Origin: a virus
Direction: 5' to 3' (one strand)
Virus record (IMG/VR): IMGVR_UViG_3300044946_000019
Location: 1 to 23,397 of that record
Length of the DNA stretch: 23,397 nt
Below, one piece after another: positions 6,467-12,997 of the stretch. Position 1 is the first letter of the stretch. Each line of letters starts with the position of its first letter. The notes under the pieces were generated by a model. That model searched no databases, was not told where the DNA came from, and saw only the letters and a program-made list of their open reading frames with translations. A program made the translations under genes and the position numbers.

Positions 6467-8162
6467 CGAATTCGAAATTACCATTCCCGTAGTCCGGGGC
6501 GAAGGCGTGGGCGTGCCGATCGGAGAGATCCAGCGCGCAATCAATGTCATCTGCCAGCAGATGCAGACCGACCTGAATCTGATCGCATCAGGTGGCTTCC
6601 CTCTGACCGACGTGGATATCACCGGCGGCACGATCACGGGCGTCGCGATCAGCAATAGCACGGCTGTCGAACAGGGCTTTCTCGATAATTCAAGCCTGAT
6701 TGCTACAGATAGCTTCGTGAAGCGCTCCGTCCTCGCATCTACTGCGACGATTCCTATTTCCAATGTGACGGGCGGAATCTATAACTTTGCACCTACAGGA
6801 ACCGGAGCGCAGATTGTTGTGCTGGTGTCAGGCGGGGCAATAACCGGGTCGCTTTCGATTGCGGCGGGCGGAACGGGATATCTGGTAGGCGACTGCCTGC
6901 TGATGGTAGGAGGGAATGGTGACGCGATCATGCGCGTTACTGCTGTCTCCGGTGGCGTCATCACGACAGTGAGCGTGGTGTACGGGGGCACGGGTTACAC
7001 AACGGGCTTGCAACTTACAGGAACCTCGCTTCCACCGGGCAACCGGACGGGCGCGATTACTGGCACGCTCACCAGCAACATGACCGTCATTATTCCAGCG
7101 GGCACTTACTTGCAAGGCGGCAGGCGGATCGGCTTCCAGAACAACACAACAGGTGCATTCACGGTATCTGTCTTCCTTTCCGACGGGGCAGACGGCACGG
7201 TCGGTACCGGCACGGTACTGCCGCAGGGATCGGCGAATAGCACCTCAACGCTTCTCTACACCGATGGCCAGAATGACGTATGGCCAGAAGTTACACTGCT
7301 CGGGCTTGGCGCAGGCACGATGGCGACGCAGAACGCGAACAACGTCGCGATCACCGGCGGCACTGAAAGCGGTGTAGCGATCACGGGCGATACGATCAAC
7401 AGCACGCCGGTTGGCGCGACGACACCTAGTACCGGCGCTTTCACGACGCTGACCGCAACAACCCCGGTTGGCGTAGCAAGCGGCGGTACCGGGCGCGCGA
7501 CGCTGCTCGCGCACGGGGTACTGGTAGGGGAAGGCACCGCAGGCATCAATCAACTCGCAGTCGGCAATACCGGCCAGATGCTGCTGGGCTCCACGGGCGC
7601 TGATCCGGGATTCGGGAACAACCCGATAATCACCGGCGGCACGATTGACGGCGCGGCGATCGGCGGAACGACGCCCGCCACTGGCGCTTTCACGACGCTA
7701 TCCGCTACCGGAAACCTCACGCCGTCGCAGACGAACGGCATCGTCGGCACAACCACGAACAACAACGCGAACGCGGGCAGCGTGGGCGAATACGTCACGA
7801 ATTCGAGCACCGGCACGTCGCTTACGAGCAATACAGCCGCGAACGCGACGAGCGTGAGTCTGACCGCAGGCGACTGGGAAGTGTCAGGAGTTGTCACTTA
7901 CGTACCTGCGGGAAGTACCACAACGTCCGTCGAACAGGTCGGTATCAGTACGACTTCCGCGACGTTTGGCGCTGCCAACACCGGGAGTTTTGTTCTGCTG
8001 CAGATCGTTCCTGCCGCCGCGGGTGCGGGGGAGTCAATCGCGTCCCCTCCGCAGCGCGTTGCCATCGCTTCAACGACGACGGTTTTCCTGGTCGCATTAG
8101 CACAGTTCGCGGTAAGCACCATGACCTGCAACGGCTTTATCCGGGCCCGTCGCGTCCGTTGA
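6459..8162 (+). CDS. Fibre protein with Gly/Thr repeats
   Basis: A 567-residue fibre-like protein, presumably a trimeric tail or head fibre that contacts the host surface. The middle contains two GGTGY segments (AAGGTGYLVGD and VYGGTGYTTG), then repeated units of the form ITGGTI-x-G-x-AI followed by TTP-x-TGAFTTL-x-AT, which are common in phage fibre shafts. The C-terminal 130 or so residues resemble a jelly-roll tip (GDWEVSGVVTYVP, VEQVGISTTSATF, ending FIRARRVR), a frequent end domain of phage fibres. A GGAGAA site precedes the ATG at 6459, inside the end of the peptidase gene. Its position between portal and scaffold differs from the usual distal fibre location. The stop codon overlaps the -35 box of the promoter at 8159. 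Confidence 0.72.
   Translation: MSDEFEITIPVVRGEGVGVPIGEIQRAINVICQQMQTDLNLIASGGFPLTDVDITGGTITGVAISNSTAVEQGFLDNSSLIATDSFVKRSVLASTATIPISNVTGGIYNFAPTGTGAQIVVLVSGGAITGSLSIAAGGTGYLVGDCLLMVGGNGDAIMRVTAVSGGVITTVSVVYGGTGYTTGLQLTGTSLPPGNRTGAITGTLTSNMTVIIPAGTYLQGGRRIGFQNNTTGAFTVSVFLSDGADGTVGTGTVLPQGSANSTSTLLYTDGQNDVWPEVTLLGLGAGTMATQNANNVAITGGTESGVAITGDTINSTPVGATTPSTGAFTTLTATTPVGVASGGTGRATLLAHGVLVGEGTAGINQLAVGNTGQMLLGSTGADPGFGNNPIITGGTIDGAAIGGTTPATGAFTTLSATGNLTPSQTNGIVGTTTNNNANAGSVGEYVTNSSTGTSLTSNTAANATSVSLTAGDWEVSGVVTYVPAGSTTTSVEQVGISTTSATFGAANTGSFVLLQIVPAAAGAGESIASPPQRVAIASTTTVFLVALAQFAVSTMTCNGFIRARRVR
6618..7710 (+). repeat. Dispersed fibre-shaft repeats
   Basis: Three related copies start near 6618, 7350 and 7628 with ATCACCGGCGGCAC. 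The second and third continue through GGCGCTTTCACGACGCT, encoding TGAFTTL. They are imperfect and in frame, so they reflect protein shaft repeats and not a mobile element. They may allow recombination that changes fibre length. Confidence 0.6.
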
Positions 8163-8187
8163 CAATTTACAGCGTAAAGTATATAAC
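8159..8187 (+). promoter_or_regulatory. Sigma70 promoter for capsid genes
   Basis: A perfect -35 hexamer TTGACA (8159-8164) is followed by a 17-base spacer and TATAAC (8182-8187), a five-of-six match to the -10 consensus. The spacer is locally AT-rich within a GC-rich genome. The -35 box overlaps the stop of the fibre gene, and the first start codon downstream is GTG 8215. It should give the decoration, scaffold and capsid genes transcription by host RNA polymerase independent of upstream read-through. Confidence 0.8.
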
Positions 8188-8214
8188 CGGCGAAAGCCTA
8201 AACAGGAGCATATC

Positions 8215-8724
8215 GTGCGTAAAAACCGTCTCGCCGTGATGATCGGCATGTTGTTCCCGGCGATCCAGGGCCAGACGCCTGTGATCGCAGATAACGGCTC
8301 GATGCCGGATCAGATCAGTCTGATCAACGCGCTGATTTCAGTCAACCCGTGGCCGGCGACTGCGTACAACGTGGCCACCAACACCACGGCATTCACCGCG
8401 ACCCAACAGCAGATCTTCGCAGCAGAACAGACCTACCTGCTGATCAACTCGCTTAGCGGCGGCGCTGCCGTCACGCTTCCGACTGTTGCCACGATGCTCA
8501 CCACGATGACGCCGCAACAGGCTGTGGTCGGCTCTACCGTCGTGCTTCGCGTCCTGAACACCTCGGGCCAAACTGCGACGATCACGACCAACACCGGCTG
8601 GACACTCACCGGCCACGTGATCATTCTTACCGCCACGTACGTGGACTATGTTCTCCAGATCACCGCAGTTGGCACGACGCCTACCGCGACGTTGCAATCG
8701 GTCGGCGCAGGCGACGCTCCTTAA
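8215..8724 (+). CDS. Decoration/head-fibre-like protein with LFP tag
   Basis: A 169-residue protein beginning at GTG 8215, with AGGAG six bases upstream. After an N-terminal tag ending in LFPAI (residues 13-17) and a linker, the rest looks like an all-beta domain: TYLLINSLSGGAAVTLPT, then VLRVLNTSGQTATITTNTGW, TLTGHVIIL and VDYVLQITAVG. This series resembles beta domains found in phage head-fibre and decoration proteins. Together with its place just before scaffold and capsid genes, that suggests an external capsid component. The tag is shared with the next two proteins. An alternative is an unrelated minor head protein. Confidence 0.55.
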   Translation: MRKNRLAVMIGMLFPAIQGQTPVIADNGSMPDQISLINALISVNPWPATAYNVATNTTAFTATQQQIFAAEQTYLLINSLSGGAAVTLPTVATMLTTMTPQQAVVGSTVVLRVLNTSGQTATITTNTGWTLTGHVIILTATYVDYVLQITAVGTTPTATLQSVGAGDAP

Positions 8725-8733
8725 GGAATGACA

Positions 8734-9447
8734 ATGAACAAGCTGCTTAAAAAGCTGCTAGGCCTTCTTTTCCCGGGGATTGAAGGGGAACCTGATGAAC
8801 CTGATCTTCCTGATCCTGATGCACCTGATCCCGGCGACGCTGATCTTGATGATCTGCCTGACGATGATCTGCCTGACGATCCTCCTGCACGGACCGCATC
8901 GCGCCGTGATGATTCTGCTGAGCGTCTGGCTCGGCTGGAGGCTGAAGTCGAACGCCGGGGCCGTCTTGCGGCAGAACAGGCCGCTCGCCAGCCTGCTCCC
9001 GTAGACGCAGACTATCAGCGCGAAGAGGAACGCCTCCGGAATCCGGAAACGTCGGAGATGGAACGCTGGCAGATCCAGGCGAACCGCACGCTGCGCGATA
9101 CGCAGCGTCAGGCGCAACAGGCGATGTTCCAGGCGCAGGATATGTCCGACCGCACGCGGTTCGAGTCGAAAGTTTCGACCGATCCGCGCCGCGCGAAGTA
9201 CACGGAGCGCGTGGAAGAGGAAGTCCAGAAAGCGCGCTCACGCGGCCAGCAAGCCTCACGCGAGGATGTGTACTACTGGATGCTCGGCAAGGATATCGCG
9301 GATGGCAAGCTCAAGCCCAAAGCGAAAGTCCCACCCGCTGTTCCGCGCGGCAAGTCGCCGGGCGTGCGCAGCGACGTGCAGGGCCGGGGCCGTCCTTCGA
9401 GCGACCACGACAAGCGTCGCTCACGTCTGGAAAACCAGAATATTTAA
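8734..9447 (+). CDS. Scaffold-like protein with LFPGI tag
   Basis: A 237-residue, highly charged protein placed immediately before the major capsid gene, where scaffold genes normally lie. It has the tag KLLGLLFPGI (about residues 7-16), an acidic Asp/Pro repeat (20-51), a coiled-coil-prone middle (LARLEAEVERRGRLAAEQAA, and later helices with many Arg, Gln and Glu) and a basic C-terminus (RRSRLENQNI), like the basic capsid-binding tail of known scaffolds. AAGGA at 8723-8727 touches the ATG at 8728, so the ATG at 8734, six bases away, is the likelier start. The role as scaffold is inferred from context and composition. Confidence 0.65.
   Translation: MNKLLKKLLGLLFPGIEGEPDEPDLPDPDAPDPGDADLDDLPDDDLPDDPPARTASRRDDSAERLARLEAEVERRGRLAAEQAARQPAPVDADYQREEERLRNPETSEMERWQIQANRTLRDTQRQAQQAMFQAQDMSDRTRFESKVSTDPRRAKYTERVEEEVQKARSRGQQASREDVYYWMLGKDIADGKLKPKAKVPPAVPRGKSPGVRSDVQGRGRPSSDHDKRRSRLENQNI
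8791..8886 (+). repeat. CCTGAT-type repeats encoding Asp/Pro
   Basis: Imperfect tandem hexamers and nonamers (CCTGAT, CTGATCTT, GATCTGCCTGAC) in the scaffold-like gene encode Pro-Asp, Asp-Leu-Pro and Asp-Asp runs. The region is prone to slippage and is likely to vary in length between related phages. Confidence 0.7.
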
Positions 9448-9462
9448 CCCGCAGAGGAAACC

Positions 9463-10884
9463 ATGAAACTGCACCATAAACTGGGCCTCATGTGGGCCTC
9501 GCTGTTCCCCGGCGTTACCAACCAGTCCACCAGTTTTACGGCGGACGTTGAAGCGTACATTCAGGAAGAAGTTGAGCCGCTCGCGCGCCGCCAACTGGTC
9601 GCGTACCAGTTCGGCAAGCCGCTGAAGCTCGACACGAATCGCGGCACGACCTATACGGCTTCGCGCTACCAGCGTCTGCCGCTGCCGTTCGCGCCGTTGC
9701 AGGAAGGCGTAGCGCCCCCGGGCGAAGCGATGGCGCTGCAACAGGTTTCGGCCACTGCCCAGCAATGGGGTGACCGCGTCATCATCACCGACGTGGCGAA
9801 CCTGACCATCAAGCACCCGCTGTTCCAGCAGGCGTGCGAACTGGTCGCGCTGCAACTCCCGGAAACGCTGGAGCGCAACACGTTCAACACGCTGCTGGCC
9901 GCGACGCAGGTGAACTACGCGAACGGCAAGTCGAGCCGCGCCAACCTGCTCGCAACCGACGTGATGACGTCGCACGAGAACAACCGCATCGTCGGTTCGT
10001 TCCTCACCTACGGCGTGCCGCGCTTCATGGGCGACGAACGCGAAGACATGATGATCGAAGCGGGCGCTTACCGCGATCCGTCGAAGTCGCCGGCTGTCAT
10101 GCAGCACTACATCGGCCTGATTCACCCGCTGTCGGCGCAGGACATGCGCGAAAACACGACCGTGGCGAACGCCTGGTCGTACAGCGACGTGAACCGCCTG
10201 TACAACAACGAACTGGGTCCGTTTGGCGGCACGCGCTTCGTTGAGTCCAACATGATGCCGTACTGGACGGGCGCAGCGCAGATCAACGGTACGGCCTCGA
10301 CCTCAGGCGGCACGCTCGCGACGAACGCCGGCTACCAGATCATCGTGACGGCGGCACCGGCTCAGACTTCGGTCGAACAGGTGATCTACCAGGTGTCGAA
10401 CGCGATCAGCGTGACCGGACCGACGGGTTCCATCTCGGTCGTTCTGCCGCAGCTGGCCGGCTACATCTTCAACGTGTACATCGGCACGTCGGCCACGCCG
10501 TCGAACCTCGCCACGGCTATCGGCCTTGGCGTTCCGACGACTGGTCCGCTCGCGGGCATGGCAACGCAACTCACACCGAACCAGACGGTTACCCTGACGG
10601 GTATCGGCGTGGCGCAAACGCCGCCGGCAGCACCGGCAACGGGCGTGTCCGTGTTCCCGACGATCTACATCGGCAACCACTCGTACGGCCAGGTGCTTCT
10701 GGAGAACCCGGAGTTCCACTACCTGACGGGCGCTGACAAGTCGGACCCGCTGAATCAGACCCGCGTGGTGAGCTGGAAAGTGTTCTACGGCTCGATCATT
10801 CTCAACCAGGCATTTTTGGCCCGCGTTGAGGCTGGTTCTGCATTTACGCCGGGGTATACTGGCGGCACTGTGACAACCCCGTAA
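9463..10884 (+). CDS. Major capsid protein, N4-gp56-like
   Basis: A 473-residue shell protein of the HK97 fold, related to the N4 gp56 capsid family. Recognisable parts are the N-terminal YIQEEVEPLARRQLVAYQFG helix region, TASRYQRLPLP, the VIITDVANLTIKHPL segment, NELGPFGGTRFVES (249-262) and the C-terminal VFPTIYIGNHSYGQV with SWKVFYGSIILNQAFLARVE. Between about residues 271 and 396 lies an inserted beta-rich, Ig-like segment containing GYIFNVYIGTS, which may project from the capsid surface. Residues 1-17 carry the LFPGV-ending tag shared with the two preceding proteins. GAGGAA precedes the ATG. The codon choice is strongly biased toward C/G-ending codons, consistent with high expression. 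The gene follows the scaffold by 15 bases. Confidence 0.88.
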   Translation: MKLHHKLGLMWASLFPGVTNQSTSFTADVEAYIQEEVEPLARRQLVAYQFGKPLKLDTNRGTTYTASRYQRLPLPFAPLQEGVAPPGEAMALQQVSATAQQWGDRVIITDVANLTIKHPLFQQACELVALQLPETLERNTFNTLLAATQVNYANGKSSRANLLATDVMTSHENNRIVGSFLTYGVPRFMGDEREDMMIEAGAYRDPSKSPAVMQHYIGLIHPLSAQDMRENTTVANAWSYSDVNRLYNNELGPFGGTRFVESNMMPYWTGAAQINGTASTSGGTLATNAGYQIIVTAAPAQTSVEQVIYQVSNAISVTGPTGSISVVLPQLAGYIFNVYIGTSATPSNLATAIGLGVPTTGPLAGMATQLTPNQTVTLTGIGVAQTPPAAPATGVSVFPTIYIGNHSYGQVLLENPEFHYLTGADKSDPLNQTRVVSWKVFYGSIILNQAFLARVEAGSAFTPGYTGGTVTTP

Positions 10885-10896
10885 CCAGGAGCATAA

Positions 10897-11373
10897 ATGC
10901 CCCCGCGTACACCTAACACTCCGCCGGAAGGCGGAGACGAGGAACTGAACGCAGGCGCGCCGGAGGGTCAGCAAGACCTGAAGGCGCGCATCGCCGAACT
11001 GGAAGAAGAACTCCGACGTTCCGGCGCTGCGCGACTCATCGCCGAAGAAGAATCCGCGCGTCTGTCGGCGCAAGCTCAATCGAGCATGTTCACGACGAAC
11101 GTCACGGAACGTTTCTCGCGCACGGCGGAAAGCGGCAAGGATCTTTACTGGTATCGTATCGACCTCGCACCGTGTGGCGGAACCGAAGTGAAGATCAACG
11201 GGGTTCCGTACTACCACGGTTCGACTTACGAGTTCGAAACCGATCTTCTGCGCTCCATCAAGGAAATCGTGGCCCGCACATGGGATCACGAAAACAACAT
11301 CATGGGCGCGAACGAAAACGCGTACAAGGTCGCGCAGGATAAAATGCTTCGCGGCGGCGATCGTCGGCGCTAA
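10897..11373 (+). CDS. Conserved virion-associated protein candidate
   Basis: A 158-residue protein with AGGAG ahead of its ATG. The N-terminal 60 residues are acidic and contain a coiled-coil stretch (LKARIAELEEELRR). The C-terminal half has a compact, distinctive block: YWYRIDLAPCGGTEVKING (84-102), VPYYHGSTYEF and LRSIKEIVARTWDHENN. The layout (disordered or coiled N-terminus plus a small domain) and position right after the capsid gene suggest a head-associated protein or an anchor. I cannot name the function. Confidence 0.65.
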   Translation: MPPRTPNTPPEGGDEELNAGAPEGQQDLKARIAELEEELRRSGAARLIAEEESARLSAQAQSSMFTTNVTERFSRTAESGKDLYWYRIDLAPCGGTEVKINGVPYYHGSTYEFETDLLRSIKEIVARTWDHENNIMGANENAYKVAQDKMLRGGDRRR

Positions 11374-11385
11374 CCAGAGTAAACA

Positions 11386-11769
11386 ATGAGCGAAACCACA
11401 GCAGTGCTGGGCAATTTCCAGATCAATCTCCCGGGTCCGAACGGCGCTTCCATGTCGGTAAGCGGCTATCTGTACGCCGACGAGTCGAAGGAATCGCTGG
11501 ACGAGCGCATGGACACCTTGCGCGAATCCCTGATGCGTCAGCAGCAGGCGCTTGAAATTCCGGTTCTGGAAGAGCGTCTGACGCAGCTTGAACGCACGAA
11601 GACGCAGATCATGGAAGCGTACGCCGACCTTCTGGAAAAGCAGAAGCGCAAGACGCTGCCCAGCGCGGAAGCATCGCACCTGAAGAATTACCCGACGCAG
11701 ATCAAGCATATCGATGAAGAAATCGAGAAAGGCAAGGTCAAGATCGCGTCGGTGAAGAAGGCAGCGTAA
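11386..11769 (+). CDS. Coiled-coil protein, unknown function
   Basis: A 127-residue protein. Residues 1-30 look beta-rich (VLGNFQINLPGPNGASMSVSG split as FQINLPGPNG and SMSVSGYLYA). The rest is predicted by eye to be long helices with heptad-like spacing (LDERMDTLRESLMRQQ, VLEERLTQLERTKTQIMEAY, IDEEIEKGKVKIASVKKAA). The upstream site is only a weak AGAG. Its stop shares a base with the adaptor start (TAATG). It is probably a structural or assembly factor of the head. No family is recognised. Confidence 0.6.
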   Translation: MSETTAVLGNFQINLPGPNGASMSVSGYLYADESKESLDERMDTLRESLMRQQQALEIPVLEERLTQLERTKTQIMEAYADLLEKQKRKTLPSAEASHLKNYPTQIKHIDEEIEKGKVKIASVKKAA

Positions 11770-12479
11770 TGGCATACCTCCAGGCTCAACAGATCGTCAA
11801 CCTCGCATGTACCATCGCGAAGTGTCCTGGCTTTTTACAGCAGGGCGGACAGTTCCTGAACATGACCCTGGAGGATCTGTGGCTGCACCGTGACCTGAAG
11901 ATTAACCGGGTCACGGAATTCATCACGGTTGCCGCGAATAACTTCGGCCCGTTCGTGCTGCCGCAGAACTATCAGCGCACGTACGACCTGTTTTTCCAGC
12001 AGAACAACCTTCCGTACTTCCTGAACCCGATCAGCACTGAAGAGTACGATCAGGAATTCAAGGATCCGTCGATTGCGAACTACCCGTACGAGTTCATGAC
12101 GATCCTGTACGACGAGGTGACCGCGCTCGCGCAGGTTCCGCCATCCGCCGGCCAGCTTTTCATCTACCCGCAATCGAGCGGGCAGATCGTGCTCACGCAC
12201 CGGTACATGGTGAAGCAACCTGATATCGCCACGCCGGAACAGTCGACCGTCATTCCGTGGTTTCCGGATCAGGACTATCTGATCACGGCCACGGCAGCGC
12301 GGTTGATGCAGATTACCGACGATACGCGTCGGCCTGAGTTTCTCGCCGAACGCGATAAGATGCTGCGCATCCAGTTGATCATGGAAGGCGACGAACAACA
12401 GGTAGTCAAGTCCGTGCGCCTCGATCCGCGTAGATTTCACTCAAATCGGACCCTAAAAAGCACAAAAATCACGGATTGA
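11769..12479 (+). CDS. Head-tail adaptor candidate
   Basis: A 236-residue protein starting at an ATG that overlaps the previous stop (TAATG). The sequence has features of podoviral adaptor proteins that sit below the portal (P22 gp4 or N4-type connectors): an early helix with MTLEDLWLHRDLKINR, a beta-rich FGPFVLPQNYQRTYDLFF part, YPQSSGQIVLTHRYMVKQPDI and a long C-terminal helix followed by a basic tail (RLDPRRFHSNRTLKSTKITD). The tail would suit insertion into the portal ring. The assignment comes from context and general pattern. The minus-strand HNH gene ends at the next base. Confidence 0.55.
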   Translation: MAYLQAQQIVNLACTIAKCPGFLQQGGQFLNMTLEDLWLHRDLKINRVTEFITVAANNFGPFVLPQNYQRTYDLFFQQNNLPYFLNPISTEEYDQEFKDPSIANYPYEFMTILYDEVTALAQVPPSAGQLFIYPQSSGQIVLTHRYMVKQPDIATPEQSTVIPWFPDQDYLITATAARLMQITDDTRRPEFLAERDKMLRIQLIMEGDEQQVVKSVRLDPRRFHSNRTLKSTKITD

Positions 12480-12944
12480 TCACTCAACGTTTTTCCAGTT
12501 CTTGCGATGCACGATATCCCAAATCCCTTGGAAAGTCATACCAAAGTGCTCCGCAATACTGCGTTGGGTAGCGCCTTTCGCGTGCATTTTTCGGATGTGG
12601 CGAACATCGTCCTCCGTCAGCTTTGCCTTCCACTGGCCCTCGCCTTTTGGGCAGCGGTGCCGCTTTTTCTCGACCTTATCTGTCATGTTGGCCTGCGCAT
12701 CGCCAAGGAACAGATGGAAAGGATTGCCGCAAAGGGTTACGTCACAGCGGTGGCAGACGTAGGCCCCCTCGGGAATCGGACCTTTGAAAAGTCGCCAAGC
12801 TGCACGATGGCTTCCGTCATAATCCTTAGGCCCCATGTAGAACTTTCCGTATCGACCGTCCGGATAGGTGGAAGCTGTCCAGATCCAGCATCCCGATTCA
12901 GGGATCATCTCGATATTTTTCATGAAGCGCTGCAAAGCATCCAT
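12480..12944 (-). CDS. HNH homing endonuclease with HTH tail
   Basis: A 154-residue endonuclease on the minus strand, inserted between two + strand head genes. The N-terminal half is an HNH_3-type domain: SHRAAWRLF (H47), then VCHRCDVTLCGNPFHLFLGD (C64, H65, C67, C72, N74, H77) with a following N86. Residues 106-154 (KAKLTEDDVRHIRKMHAKG to RKNWKNVE) form a helix-turn-helix module very similar to the tail of the endonuclease at 330-863. The ATG is preceded on its strand by AGGAGAAACGA, a good ribosome-binding site. It converges with the adaptor gene without a gap and splits the late operon without breaking any gene. Opposite-strand placement marks it as a selfish insertion. Confidence 0.88.
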   Translation of the reverse strand: MDALQRFMKNIEMIPESGCWIWTASTYPDGRYGKFYMGPKDYDGSHRAAWRLFKGPIPEGAYVCHRCDVTLCGNPFHLFLGDAQANMTDKVEKKRHRCPKGEGQWKAKLTEDDVRHIRKMHAKGATQRSIAEHFGMTFQGIWDIVHRKNWKNVE

Positions 12945-12997
12945 TCGTTTCTCCTAGTCAGTGAGTCCTACTTTATCACAGATATGGAGGAAGTGTA

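Noticed and set aside
8163-8214. Riboswitch or leader RNA before the gene at 8215
   Set aside because: Only about 20 bases would be transcribed before the GTG start, too short for a structured regulatory RNA.
10856-10861. TATACT near the end of the capsid gene as a promoter
   Set aside because: No acceptable -35 hexamer at 16-18 bp and no extended -10, and it lies within codons of the capsid gene.
10303-11775. A 490-codon open frame on the minus strand
   Set aside because: It crosses four convincing + strand genes, is full of Arg, His and Leu as expected from reading GC-rich codons backwards, and shows no domain.
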